Positions 1 through 8,496 of a stretch of DNA of 20,654 bases are shown one piece after another. This DNA comes from an uncultured Lachnoanaerobaculum sp. Lineage in GTDB: Bacteria; Bacillota; Clostridia; Lachnospirales; Lachnospiraceae. Numbering within the stretch: the stretch's first letter is position 1; each line of letters begins with the position of its first letter. The translations under genes were made by a program, and so were the position numbers. A model generated the notes under the pieces. The model was not told the DNA's origin and ran no database searches. It worked only from the letters and a program-made list of their open reading frames with translations. Location: NCBI GenBank assembly GCA_946999385.1, contig CAMQCZ010000024.1:1-20654 (forward strand), given 5' to 3'.

Positions 1-46
1 TATAGAATATCTTTAATTTTATACCATAATAATTTATTTTTAAATT

Positions 47-772
47 TTAAAATATTCCATATAATTTTTTTCTCATAAAAAGGCTCAACAAATTATTATT
101 AAATATAAAAGATAATAGCCAATTCTTTTCTATCTGTGAAATTATCTTTGAGCCAATAACAGTACCGACCATAGTACTCAAAAATAATGATAATATCCAT
201 AATATAATTATAGCATTTGCAAAGCCTACAAAAGCTCCGCCGATTTGATTCAAGCCATGAATAATTGGTATTTTGGCAAACAAATCCAAAACCTCCATCA
301 ATATATGTAGAATTATCCATATTATCACAAATACAATCACAAACATTATTATATTCAATATGGTGCTGCTGGTATACCTAGCTACATACTCCTTGAAATT
401 ATCGACTCCAAGTTGCTCATATATATCTTTTTCATTGTGATTTTTAAGAGCTTTTTTCATGTTATATGGTATGTTCAAGGATTCTATGAGTTCGTTTTGT
501 TCCTCTTCACTTTGTGCATCAATGCTTGATATATTTTCCACCCCTATATTATTAAGCATTATATTTCTTATTCCATTCTGTATGCCTGTATTTTCTTTTA
601 TAATTTTATTTATATTAGGGAAAAATAAGCCACTTAAAAATAAGGTTAATATTAAGCTTAAAGTCGATATTGCTATTCTAAAAAGCCCTCTTTTATGTCC
701 GGACAATGTCATTATTATTATATAAAATAATACTCCTATAAATAAAGTATTATTCAATAAATAGTTTATCAT
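47..772 (-). CDS. CvpA-family integral membrane protein
   Basis: A 241-residue protein with hydrophobic segments near residues 8-22, 30-52, 135-158 and 170-200. The N-terminal pattern (short helix, then a GHKRGLFR-type loop, then a second helix) and the C-terminal pair of helices around a Gly-rich GAFVGFANA segment are typical of the CvpA (colicin V production) family. Family members are membrane proteins of poorly defined function. The start codon overlaps the stop of the upstream TPR gene by 4 nt (ATGA), which implies translational coupling and a shared transcript with recR. About 46 nt follow its stop before the window edge and hold no recognisable gene start or terminator. The family call is by fold pattern and motif reading, not by database search. 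Confidence 0.75.
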   Translation of the reverse strand: MINYLLNNTLFIGVLFYIIIMTLSGHKRGLFRIAISTLSLILTLFLSGLFFPNINKIIKENTGIQNGIRNIMLNNIGVENISSIDAQSEEEQNELIESLNIPYNMKKALKNHNEKDIYEQLGVDNFKEYVARYTSSTILNIIMFVIVFVIIWIILHILMEVLDLFAKIPIIHGLNQIGGAFVGFANAIIILWILSLFLSTMVGTVIGSKIISQIEKNWLLSFIFNNNLLSLFMRKKLYGIF

Positions 773-2454
773 AATACAAAATCTTCCTCTTTTAATATTA
801 ATCTTCCATCTTTATCATATTTTTTTTCAAATTTAATCAATTTTACTATAGATTTCAAAAAGCCCGGCTTTTCCGCTTTGTCAGCCGCTTTATTTATTAA
901 TTCTTCTGCACATTGTCTGCTTAACAAAATATTTTGCTCTTGCATAAGTTCTATTTTTTCATATAAAGCCAGCATAGTTTTTCTTGACATAAAGCAGTCT
1001 ATTTTATCTGCATAATCGCTTGCATAGGATGCAAAATCATCTATATTAAGTCTCTCTTTTTCATAGGCATAATTTTCATCCACATCAGCTTTTAGTAAAC
1101 CGCTATCCCAAGTCTTTTTAATCTCTTTTTTATTTTCAGATTTAGGTATATCCTTAGGCTCTTCTATATATATTTTTTTTTCAAGTATTTTTAATTTATC
1201 TATTTCAGACCTGTTATCAACTAAAATATAATCTATATCAAAGCTTTTAATGCTAGCTAAAATTTGTAAAAATTTATCTTCCTTTAAATCTCCGGCTTTT
1301 TCAATCATTAATGCCTTTCCATCAATCTTTTTAAAGATATCATCCAATTTTTTTTCATTCAGCTTATTTGCTTTTATTTTAATAATCTGTAAATGTTCAT
1401 TTTCTTCACTATATTTCAATTTTAAATATTTTAAGGTCTTATCTAAAATTATATTATATTCATCATCAATCAGATAAATTATATTCTTGATATTAGATAA
1501 AATAAATCCATCATCACTATTAGAAGCTGTAGTTATATCATCTTTTTTATATTCAATATCATCATTTTCTTTTATATCATCATTTTCTTTTATATCGTCT
1601 TTTGAAATAGAAATTAAATTTTGTTCTATATCATCAAATACCTCTCTATCCTCCTCAGTAGATATAAAATCTGTTATATCATTTTCAATATCAGCCTTTA
1701 TTTCCGAAGAAATATCATTATCCTGAAAATTTTGAGCAACATATTCAGATGCGGGTTCATATTGTTCATACTCTTCTTCATCTTCTATAGCCTCATTTTC
1801 TATCTCTTCAATCACCTCAAGCTGCTTATTCTTTTTTTGTTCTTTATTATTTAGCATATTTTGCTGGTATGAATTTAAGTCAAAACCAAGCTTATCTCTT
1901 TTTAGAACTATAGCCTTATCAAAATATTCTCCCAGACCAAACATCAGCATTATATCATCACACAAGCTAACAGACTTTTCCTTCATTCCCGCTTCATAAT
2001 ATAACTTTGCCAACTCGAACATATATTTTTCATTCAACTCAACAGAATTAAATTTTTCCAATATAGCTATTTTATCTTTGATATCTTTATTTTTTGCTAC
2101 TGCTATATAATATCCAAGTATATATACTCCGGAATCAGAACCGGCTATCCTTTCAAATTCTGAAAAATAGCTTTCAGCTTCCTGAACATTATTTTCTTTC
2201 AAAGATAATTCAACTAATTTATATAAAAATCTTCTTCCTAAGCCTGATTTTTCATATGCTAAGGATAATATTTCTTTTGCTTCGCTATATTCGCAATTTT
2301 CTTCATAAACATCTGAAACCATTTGTAAAAGCTTCAGATCCTGAACTCTTCTCCAGTCTATAGCATCTACAATTTTCAAAGCATCCGAATAATCTTCAAG
2401 CTTAACAAGCTCCTTTAACCTTTCAACCTTAATATTAAAGTCATATCTATCCAT
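769..2454 (-). CDS. TPR protein with acidic linker and degenerate AAA-like C-terminal domain
   Basis: A 561-residue soluble protein. Residues ~1-200 are helical repeats of TPR type (EDYSDALKIVDAIDWRRV and repeats spaced about 34 residues apart). Residues ~205-315 are a highly acidic, Asp/Glu/Ile-rich, probably disordered linker that includes a DDIKEN tandem repeat. Residues ~320-530 look like the back half of a CbxX/SpoVK-type AAA+ domain: a hydrophobic strand with ALMIEKAGDLK, a following ILVDNR strand, then a helical lid with TMLALYEKIELMQ. I see no Walker A motif, so ATPase activity is doubtful. An AGGAG Shine-Dalgarno lies 6 nt before ATG 2454. The gene sits 33 nt after recR and overlaps the CvpA gene by 4 nt. 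Its function is unknown; a scaffold role is only a guess. Confidence 0.65.
   Translation of the reverse strand: MDRYDFNIKVERLKELVKLEDYSDALKIVDAIDWRRVQDLKLLQMVSDVYEENCEYSEAKEILSLAYEKSGLGRRFLYKLVELSLKENNVQEAESYFSEFERIAGSDSGVYILGYYIAVAKNKDIKDKIAILEKFNSVELNEKYMFELAKLYYEAGMKEKSVSLCDDIMLMFGLGEYFDKAIVLKRDKLGFDLNSYQQNMLNNKEQKKNKQLEVIEEIENEAIEDEEEYEQYEPASEYVAQNFQDNDISSEIKADIENDITDFISTEEDREVFDDIEQNLISISKDDIKENDDIKENDDIEYKKDDITTASNSDDGFILSNIKNIIYLIDDEYNIILDKTLKYLKLKYSEENEHLQIIKIKANKLNEKKLDDIFKKIDGKALMIEKAGDLKEDKFLQILASIKSFDIDYILVDNRSEIDKLKILEKKIYIEEPKDIPKSENKKEIKKTWDSGLLKADVDENYAYEKERLNIDDFASYASDYADKIDCFMSRKTMLALYEKIELMQEQNILLSRQCAEELINKAADKAEKPGFLKSIVKLIKFEKKYDKDGRLILKEEDFVL
1556..1591. repeat. 18-bp in-frame tandem repeat, two copies
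   Basis: Two identical 18-bp units (1556-1573 and 1574-1591) followed by the first five bases of a third encode DDIKEN twice in the acidic linker of the TPR protein. A multiple-of-three unit changes linker length without breaking the frame. It probably arose by replication slippage. Confidence 0.9.
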
Positions 2455-2487
2455 ATTATACTCCTATTAAATAGTATAAATACTATA

Positions 2488-3084
2488 TTATAATTCCACT
2501 CTTCCCTCTAAAGCTCTTAAAAGTGTAATTTCATCAATATATTCTAAATCTCCTCCTACCGGTACACCACTGGCTATTCTTGTAACCTTAATACCGATTG
2601 TTTTTGCAAGCTTAGATATATACATTGCAGTTGCTTCCCCCTCTACTGTGGAATTTGTAGCAATTATAAGCTCTTGTACATCATTTTCCAGCCTTTTTAT
2701 CAACTCCTTTAGTCTTATATCTGCCGGACCTATACCTAGCATAGGAGAAATTGCACCATGCAATACATGATATACCCCCTCATACTTTGCAGTTTTTTCA
2801 TATGCCATCAAATCTCTAGTGCTTTCAACAACCATAATAATTTTATGATTTCTTGAAGGATTTGAACATATAGGGCATAAATCTGAATCTGTCAAAGTAC
2901 AACAGGATTTACAATAATGAATTTTTTCTTTCGCAGATATCATGCTCTCTGAAAGCTCTTCAATCTCCTCTTTCGGCATATTTATAATATGAAAAGCAAG
3001 TCTTTGTGCAGACTTTGCTCCTATTCCCGGTAATTTGGAAAGCTCTGCTATCAGCTTAGTTATATATTTACTATAATAATCCAT
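2488..3084 (-). CDS. recR: Recombination mediator RecR
   Basis: RecR acts with RecO/RecF in loading RecA at gaps. The 198-residue protein has the whole family layout: an N-terminal helix-hairpin-helix (LPGIGAKSAQRLAFHI, residues 18-33), a C4 zinc site at Cys58, Cys61, Cys70 and Cys73, a Toprim domain (~82-175, beginning IIMVVEST), and a C-terminal Walker B-like region. Length matches the family. ATG 3084 is preferred over an in-frame GTG at 3105 because MDYYSKYITKLIAELSKLPGIG is the usual RecR N-terminus. That ATG follows the ybaB stop by 1 nt, with GGAGG about 14 nt upstream inside ybaB, so coupling to ybaB translation is likely. It is part of the dnaX-ybaB-recR cluster. Confidence 0.97.
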   Translation of the reverse strand: MDYYSKYITKLIAELSKLPGIGAKSAQRLAFHIINMPKEEIEELSESMISAKEKIHYCKSCCTLTDSDLCPICSNPSRNHKIIMVVESTRDLMAYEKTAKYEGVYHVLHGAISPMLGIGPADIRLKELIKRLENDVQELIIATNSTVEGEATAMYISKLAKTIGIKVTRIASGVPVGGDLEYIDEITLLRALEGRVEL

Positions 3085-3085
3085 A

Positions 3086-3430
3086 TTAGAATGGTAAGCC
3101 TCCACTTAAATTGTTCAAATTAGGCATACCTGTCTGAGCCGCTTCATTTGCTTTTCTCAAAGCTTCATTTGTTGCTGCCATTATCAAATCTTCAAGCATC
3201 TCTATATCATCAAAATCCACTGCTTCCTTATCTATAGATACTTTGACAATTTCTTTTTTTCCGGTAACAACTATTTTAACAGCACCACCACCAACTGTTG
3301 CTTCAAATTCTTTAGCTTCAAGCTCTTTTTGTTGTTCCTCCATTTGTTTTTGCATCTTTTGTGCTTGTTTTAATATATTATTCATATTTCCAGGTATCAT
3401 TCCACCTGGAAAACCGCCACGTCTTGCCAT
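3086..3430 (-). CDS. ybaB: YbaB/EbfC nucleoid-associated protein
   Basis: A 114-residue protein of the YbaB/EbfC family, which binds DNA as a tweezer-shaped dimer and is nearly always encoded between dnaX and recR. Visible features are the Gly/Met-rich N-terminus (residues 1-17), an amphipathic helix rich in Gln, Lys and Glu (NILKQAQKMQKQMEEQQKEL, ~18-37), the conserved VGGGAVKIVVTGKKEI sheet region, and the AATNEALRKANE helix. A GGGAG Shine-Dalgarno lies ~8 nt upstream of the ATG. It follows dnaX by 61 nt and is followed by recR with essentially no gap. It is expected to be co-transcribed with dnaX and recR. Confidence 0.95.
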   Translation of the reverse strand: MARRGGFPGGMIPGNMNNILKQAQKMQKQMEEQQKELEAKEFEATVGGGAVKIVVTGKKEIVKVSIDKEAVDFDDIEMLEDLIMAATNEALRKANEAAQTGMPNLNNLSGGLPF

Positions 3431-3491
3431 TTTTAATCTCCCTTAATATAATTTTATAACATTCTAACATATAAAAATAAATAATGAAATA

Positions 3492-5057
3492 CTAGTAATC
3501 TTCAATTTCAACATCCATATTAATCTTTTTTTGAATTTCATCTTTTGTGATATATTTGATATTTTCCTTATTATTAGCTTTTTTAAATAAAATATTAAAT
3601 TTAAAGCTTTTTTTATATTGCAATTCTAAGAATTTATTTAATTCATCTATTTTATCTTTATTTAGTGCTAGAGAATATTTAGTATTATCATAAAATACTA
3701 TGCTAAATGTCTTAGAATCAAAGCACTCAACTATAGTACCCTTGAACAAAGCTTTTGTGGAGCTTTCCAAACCTTCAATTATATTATGCCATTCTTTCTT
3801 CAATAATATTAGGTCTTCATATTTTGCCTTATCCAGAGCAACTTCTTTTTCCTGAATAATATCGCTCTCATCATCTTCTACAATTATATTATTTTTATGC
3901 ACCTTAGATATAGTATTTTTTTCAAGCTTTGAAATACGTTCTAAAATGGCTTCTTTATTTTCTTCCATATCAGGATTTATCAGCCTTAATACTTCAAGCT
4001 CTAGCAAAACTCTTTTTTGATTTGAATATCTTAATCTATTATATAATTCAGATAGCTTTTTGATATATCTTTTTAAAGCATCTTTTGAAATATTTTCTGA
4101 TATTCGTCTTAATCTTTCTATATTTTCATCACTTTCATCTATAATACAACTTGCGGCACCACTCATTTTTATTATTAATAAATTGCGTAAATACCATATA
4201 AAATCATTTATAAATTGTGATATTTCTCTCCCACTCATAACTAAATAATCTATTACTGTAAATACTTGCAAAATATCCTCGGAAAGTATTGCCTTCAATA
4301 ATTTTTCAAAATCATCATTATCTGTTGTCCCCAATATCTGCAAAACATCTTCATAGCTTATTGTAGAATCTATATGAAAAGCAAGACACTCATCCAGCAG
4401 ACTCAAGGCATCTCTCATAGCACCATCTGCAAGCCTTGCTATGTAATTTACAGCTTTGTCTTCTATCATTATATTTTCCATACTACATAAGCCCTTTAAA
4501 TTTTCACTTATAGTATTTACACTAATTCTTTTGAAATCATATCTTTGACATCTTGATAAAATAGTTATAGGTATTTTATGTGCTTCTGTAGTTGCCAATA
4601 TAAATATAACATAGCTTGGAGGCTCCTCCAGGGTCTTTAATAATGCATTAAATGCTTGATTGGATAACATATGTACCTCATCAATTATATAAACACGATA
4701 TTTAACAAGATTAGGCATATATTGAATATCATCTCTTATTTTTCTTATATTTTCTATTCCATTATTACTGGCAGCATCCATTTCAACTATTTCCAAAGAG
4801 CTTTCGTTTAATATAGACCTACAAACTTCACATTTATTACATGGACTTGAATCAATAGGATTTTTACAATTAACAGCTCTTGCCATTATTTTAGCAACAG
4901 AGGTTTTTCCTGTTCCTCTGGTTCCACAAAATAAATATGCATGAGCCGGCTTTCCTATTTTAATTTGATTTTTTAAAGTTTTTATTATATTATCCTGACC
5001 TTTAACTTCTTCAAAGGTTTTAGGTCTGAATTTTCTATATAATGCTACATATGACAT
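3492..5057 (-). CDS. dnaX: DNA polymerase III subunit gamma/tau
   Basis: The clamp-loader ATPase that opens the beta clamp and organises the replisome. The 521-residue protein begins MSYVALYRKFRP, the standard DnaX start, and an AGGTGG Shine-Dalgarno at 5064-5069 supports ATG 5057 over an upstream in-frame start. Motifs are Walker A GTRGTGKT at 45-52, a zinc module with Cys64, Cys73, Cys76 and Cys79, Walker B DEVH at 126-129, and the SRC motif at 168-170. The C-terminal ~150 residues diverge as usual for the tau part. No gamma-producing frameshift site was seen in the middle of the gene. It lies directly behind the SRP RNA terminator, an arrangement shared with Bacillus subtilis. No promoter is visible between that terminator and the gene, so readthrough may supply its mRNA. 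Confidence 0.97.
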   Translation of the reverse strand: MSYVALYRKFRPKTFEEVKGQDNIIKTLKNQIKIGKPAHAYLFCGTRGTGKTSVAKIMARAVNCKNPIDSSPCNKCEVCRSILNESSLEIVEMDAASNNGIENIRKIRDDIQYMPNLVKYRVYIIDEVHMLSNQAFNALLKTLEEPPSYVIFILATTEAHKIPITILSRCQRYDFKRISVNTISENLKGLCSMENIMIEDKAVNYIARLADGAMRDALSLLDECLAFHIDSTISYEDVLQILGTTDNDDFEKLLKAILSEDILQVFTVIDYLVMSGREISQFINDFIWYLRNLLIIKMSGAASCIIDESDENIERLRRISENISKDALKRYIKKLSELYNRLRYSNQKRVLLELEVLRLINPDMEENKEAILERISKLEKNTISKVHKNNIIVEDDESDIIQEKEVALDKAKYEDLILLKKEWHNIIEGLESSTKALFKGTIVECFDSKTFSIVFYDNTKYSLALNKDKIDELNKFLELQYKKSFKFNILFKKANNKENIKYITKDEIQKKINMDVEIEDY

Positions 5058-5078
5058 ATTATACCACCTAATATATAC

Positions 5079-5102
5079 AAAAAGCACGCTTTTAACGTGC
5101 TT
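5079..5102 (-). terminator. Intrinsic terminator of SRP RNA, just before dnaX
   Basis: Read on the minus strand, AAGCACG and CGTGCTT form a perfect 7-bp stem around a short A-rich loop. The T run starts within the right arm and continues to about 5079. It lies ~10 nt before the dnaX Shine-Dalgarno, so it separates the abundant SRP RNA from dnaX mRNA while allowing some readthrough. Confidence 0.85.
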
Positions 5103-5111
5103 AATCCTTCA

Positions 5112-5376
5112 TTTTTGTACGTCTTGCTTTGAATATCTTTCATAAGCGTAGCATAGCAGTTGGCTCAGTAAAGGTTATCTTACGGCACACAAAAAATCTT
5201 ACTTAGTGCTGCTTCATTCCTGATCTGACACGGTTCATAAGCTTTTGTTGCATAAGGACCACTACATCAACACCACTTACTATACTCGTTTTTACAAATA
5301 GATACCCGAGGCAAGACCTCACCCCTGCTAAAGCGGATTGCAGGTACAGGGCACCGCTATCTCCCCGGCTGTACAT
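5112..5376 (-). ncRNA. ffs: Signal recognition particle RNA, large Firmicutes type
   Basis: The RNA scaffold of the SRP, about 265 nt, close to the 271-nt B. subtilis scRNA. Read on the minus strand, the 5' Alu domain is evident from CCGGGGAGATAGCGGTGCCC followed by TGTACCTGCAATCCGCT and a TAGCAGGG segment. Domain IV follows at 5211-5232 (GTCAGATCAGGAATGAAGC) with its GGAA tetraloop. The outer ends pair: TGTAC at 5375-5371 with GTACA at 5120-5116. The ends are estimated from that stem and from the promoter. In domain IV the pair closing the tetraloop is A-U rather than the usual C-G, and one conserved G is A. It is flanked by a strong promoter and an intrinsic terminator and precedes dnaX, the classic Firmicutes position. 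Confidence 0.95.
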
Positions 5377-5381
5377 GTCAT

Positions 5382-5411
5382 AGTATAATATTTTTAAATA
5401 AGTTTTGTCAA
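5382..5411 (-). promoter_or_regulatory. Promoter of SRP RNA
   Basis: On the minus strand a perfect -35 TTGACA at 5411-5406 and a -10 TATACT at 5387-5382 are separated by 18 nt. The predicted start, 6-8 nt on, falls at the 5' end of the SRP RNA closing stem. It begins 11 nt after the stop codon of the sensor kinase. Confidence 0.8.
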
Positions 5412-5422
5412 GCTTGTTAATT

Positions 5423-7738
5423 TCAAATTTGAGATTTATCTATTAATGGAAAAGATAATTTCACCTTAAATAAATCTCCATCTATTGATATATCAAACGA
5501 ACCTCCTTGTATCAAAGTAAGTGATTTTGCTATAGATAAGCCCAAGCCGCTACCCTCCGTACTTCTGGAGACATCACCTCTTACAAATCTCATAGTCAGT
5601 TCATTAGGACTTATATTAAGCTGTCTTTCAGAAATATTTTTTATACTTAATATAGCAATATTATCCTCCATAAGCAAGTCAATATATATCCTTGAATTTT
5701 CAGTTGCATATTTATAATTATTATTATAAAGATTTTCAAGCACTCTCCATAAATATCTTCCATCAGCCTTTATAATCATTTTATCCTTAGGTAGCTTAGA
5801 AATAATATCTAATCCTCTTTCAGCATATTTTTCCTTAAATTCTCCATTAACCTGTTGTATAAGCTGAACAAAATCAATTTCCTGTAATTCTATTTTTATA
5901 TTACCACTTGAAACTTTACTGGCTTCTATCAAATCTTCAATAAGATTTTTTAAATACAAGGACTTTGTTTCTAAAATATCTATATATGGTCTTATATCAA
6001 AATCATCAGTATTTGCTCTCTTAATCAAATCAATATAATTAATTATGGATGTTAAAGGAGTCCTTATATCATGTGAAACATTAGTAATAAGATCTGCTTT
6101 TAATCTTTCACTTTTTATATGCTCATTCATAGCATTAGCAAAGCCTTCACCAATATTATTAAGCTTTATAGCAACTTCCTTTTCTTTTCCGCTAAATTCT
6201 GATAAATCTAATTTCTTATTTATAATACCGTCCGAGATATCTTTTATCTTTTCAAAAATTTTATCATTAGCTACAGCTCGCTTATACATATTATTAAAGG
6301 CAAATATATTGAAAGCAATAAGAATTATAACTAAAATAATACTTATCAGTCTTTCTATTAAAGTCGTTTCATTGCTTACTAAATAAAATATGATAATCGT
6401 TGTGAATAAATTTATCAAATAATATAAAATGAAATTTGATGCCAATCTTTTTGTAAAACTATAGGTTTTTCTATAAATACAGCCATCATCTATTAAATGC
6501 TTGATAAATGATTTTTCCCATAATTGAGCTGATTTATATGATCTTACCAAAGAACAAACGCAGGCAAAGCTAATAAAATATATTATAATATATAATATTG
6601 ATTTCTCTCCATATATCCATAGCTCTTCAGGCATTATCGCATGTATAAATTTATATATCACTCTTTCACTTATAAACCACAATGTTATTATACATACTAA
6701 AGCCATGAATATTCTCAATTCAATGCTATATTTATCAATAACATATAATTTTATATTCTTTGATTTTTTTTCTTCTAAACCACTTGTACATACAAGATAA
6801 AAAAGTGTATACAATGAAATTATAGAAAATATCATTATTCCGACAAGGGCCTTAAAATAAATAGCCCTTTCTTTTTTGTATGTTAGATTATTAAAATAAT
6901 AAGAATCCTTTTTTGGATAATTTGTATCCACACATATATATATATTATATTTATCCTGAATATTCTCACTTTTTGAATTTTTTATGAGTATACCTTTATT
7001 AGCCTGTATATATATATTTTTAGGTATTTTCACAAGATTAGTATCTATAATTATGCTTTCTGAGCTAACATGTATATACTTACCATAATTTTTATAAGTT
7101 TTTTCATTCAAATTATTTCTATTAGTAAATATATGATTCGAATAATCGAGTGTGTAATATATATTTCTATCTTGTTCTTTTAAATTTTTATATCCTCTAT
7201 AATATTTGCTTAATCTTCCTAAAACCTCATTACATAAGCCTTCCAAGGTTTTATATGCTTCTCCCGGCTCCTGTATATTCTTATTCGGTGCATATCTTTC
7301 CCACGTAACTAAATAACGTGTATTATCCGAGTCTTCGACTCCTTCATATACTCTTGTTACTTGATAATCTTCATTTATATAATACCCTATTTTTTTTGCA
7401 TAATTCAACACATCTTCTAATGTATAAATCTTTTCTACATCAGGTCCCTCATATATAGCGAACATTTTTTGATTTTTATCAAACTTATTATTATTCTCAA
7501 ATAAAAGTCTATATCTTTCATAATCAAAAATACTTCTGATATCTTCCTCTAAATTTTGCACAAATTGTATTGAATCTTCATATCGCTTTTGATTTAATGT
7601 GAAAATTCCGATGTGAAAATTTTTATTTAAATATATCAAAGAAAAAAGTGCCAACAAAGCAAATATTGATATTATATGTACTATCATAAAAATTTCTTTT
7701 TTATTTTTATATGATAAGCGAAACCTGTTTTGTTCCAT
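5423..7738 (-). CDS. Membrane sensor histidine kinase, large extracytoplasmic domain
   Basis: The kinase of a two-component pair with the response regulator 1 nt upstream. The 771-residue protein has a first membrane helix at ~18-37, a large extracytoplasmic region at ~38-292, then membrane segments near 293-318, 342-358, 379-398, 433-455 and 463-482. A HAMP-like linker leads into HisKA with NVSHDIRTPLTS (phospho-acceptor His556). The HATPase domain has the N box ENLYNNNYKYA (668-678), a KNIS segment where most kinases have the G1-box Asp, then RFVRGDVSRSTEGSGLGLSIAKSL (717-740). The C-terminal style is seen often in clostridial VanS-like kinases (from memory). Six predicted helices and a >250-residue sensor are unusually large for that group. 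The signal cannot be inferred; I see no recognisable ligand domain. No terminator separates it from the SRP RNA promoter. Confidence 0.9.
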   Translation of the reverse strand: MEQNRFRLSYKNKKEIFMIVHIISIFALLALFSLIYLNKNFHIGIFTLNQKRYEDSIQFVQNLEEDIRSIFDYERYRLLFENNNKFDKNQKMFAIYEGPDVEKIYTLEDVLNYAKKIGYYINEDYQVTRVYEGVEDSDNTRYLVTWERYAPNKNIQEPGEAYKTLEGLCNEVLGRLSKYYRGYKNLKEQDRNIYYTLDYSNHIFTNRNNLNEKTYKNYGKYIHVSSESIIIDTNLVKIPKNIYIQANKGILIKNSKSENIQDKYNIYICVDTNYPKKDSYYFNNLTYKKERAIYFKALVGIMIFSIISLYTLFYLVCTSGLEEKKSKNIKLYVIDKYSIELRIFMALVCIITLWFISERVIYKFIHAIMPEELWIYGEKSILYIIIYFISFACVCSLVRSYKSAQLWEKSFIKHLIDDGCIYRKTYSFTKRLASNFILYYLINLFTTIIIFYLVSNETTLIERLISIILVIILIAFNIFAFNNMYKRAVANDKIFEKIKDISDGIINKKLDLSEFSGKEKEVAIKLNNIGEGFANAMNEHIKSERLKADLITNVSHDIRTPLTSIINYIDLIKRANTDDFDIRPYIDILETKSLYLKNLIEDLIEASKVSSGNIKIELQEIDFVQLIQQVNGEFKEKYAERGLDIISKLPKDKMIIKADGRYLWRVLENLYNNNYKYATENSRIYIDLLMEDNIAILSIKNISERQLNISPNELTMRFVRGDVSRSTEGSGLGLSIAKSLTLIQGGSFDISIDGDLFKVKLSFPLIDKSQI

Positions 7739-7739
7739 C

Positions 7740-8432
7740 CTATTGCCTATCTACCTTATATCCTACACCCCAAACTACTTTAACATATCTTGGTTCTTTA
7801 GGATTTATCTCTATCTTTTCTCTTATATGTCTAATGTGAACTGCAACTGTATTATCAGCTCCAACAAGTGCTTCATTCCATATTTGTTCATATATTTCAT
7901 CTATAGAAAAAACTTTTCCGGGATTTTTAACCAGCAATAGCAAAATATTATATTCTATCGGTGTCAGCTTGATAATTTCACCTGCAACTATTACTTCCTT
8001 TGTTTCATCATTAATTTTTAAATCTCCACAGGAATAAACCTTGGTATCATCCGTATTTCCCATACTGCCAAGCTGAGTATATCTTCTCAAATGACTCCTT
8101 ACCCTTGCTACCAATTCAAGTGGATTAAATGGCTTTGTAAGATAATCATCAGCACCTATATTGAGACCTAATATTTTATCTGCATCTTCAGTTTTTGCAG
8201 ACAGAATTATAATTGGTATACTTGAATTTTCCCTTATTTTCAATGTGGTTCTTATACCATCCAGACCCGGCATCATAACATCTAATAATATAAGATCGAT
8301 ATCTGCTTTTTTCATTATTTCTAAAGCCTCATATCCGTCATAAGCACCATAAACCTCAAATCCTTCTCCACTAAGATAAATCTTGATAGCTTCAACTATA
8401 TCCCTATCATCATCGCAAATTAATATCCTCAT
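7740..8432 (-). CDS. OmpR-family response regulator
   Basis: A 230-residue transcription factor partnered with the kinase encoded 1 nt downstream. The receiver domain (~1-115) carries the acidic triad start (CDDD at 6-9), phospho-acceptor Asp51 in LLLDVMMPG, Ser78 in ILSAK and Lys100 in DDYLTKPF. A DNA-binding winged-helix domain of OmpR/PhoB type occupies ~131-228 (LTPIEYNILLLLVKNPGKVFS and YVKVVWGVGYKV). An AGAGG Shine-Dalgarno precedes the ATG. A promoter with a perfect TATAAT lies ~40 nt upstream and shares its -35 region with the divergent tadA promoter. The target genes are unknown; autoregulation at the 8486-8496 palindrome is possible but unproven. Confidence 0.95.
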   Translation of the reverse strand: MRILICDDDRDIVEAIKIYLSGEGFEVYGAYDGYEALEIMKKADIDLILLDVMMPGLDGIRTTLKIRENSSIPIIILSAKTEDADKILGLNIGADDYLTKPFNPLELVARVRSHLRRYTQLGSMGNTDDTKVYSCGDLKINDETKEVIVAGEIIKLTPIEYNILLLLVKNPGKVFSIDEIYEQIWNEALVGADNTVAVHIRHIREKIEINPKEPRYVKVVWGVGYKVDRQ

Positions 8433-8467
8433 TTTTAAATACCTCTTTCAATCTTAGTTTTGTGTAA

Positions 8468-8496
8468 ATTATATCATTTATTTTCTTGCTAGGCAA
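8468..8496 (-). promoter_or_regulatory. Promoter of the two-component operon
   Basis: On the minus strand -35 TTGCCT (8496-8491), a 17-nt spacer ending in TGA, and -10 TATAAT (8473-8468): a perfect -10 with extended TGn. The leader to the response regulator ATG is about 30 nt. The -35 overlaps that of tadA on the other strand. Confidence 0.75.

Noticed and set aside
1..46. Possible next gene downstream of cvpA.
   Set aside because: The only minus-strand ATG there meets a stop after two codons, and the segment is too short to call a terminator.
2471..2486. Perfect small palindrome ATAGTA-TAAA-TACTAT between recR and the TPR gene.
   Set aside because: All A/T except for two G/C pairs, no T run, within a likely operon. 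Weak as terminator or operator.
3492..4000. A-rich slippery heptamers in dnaX (near 3520 and 3605) as programmed frameshift sites for a gamma form.
   Set aside because: They lie at the extreme C-terminus, where a shift would remove only a few residues, and A runs are common in this AT-rich genome.
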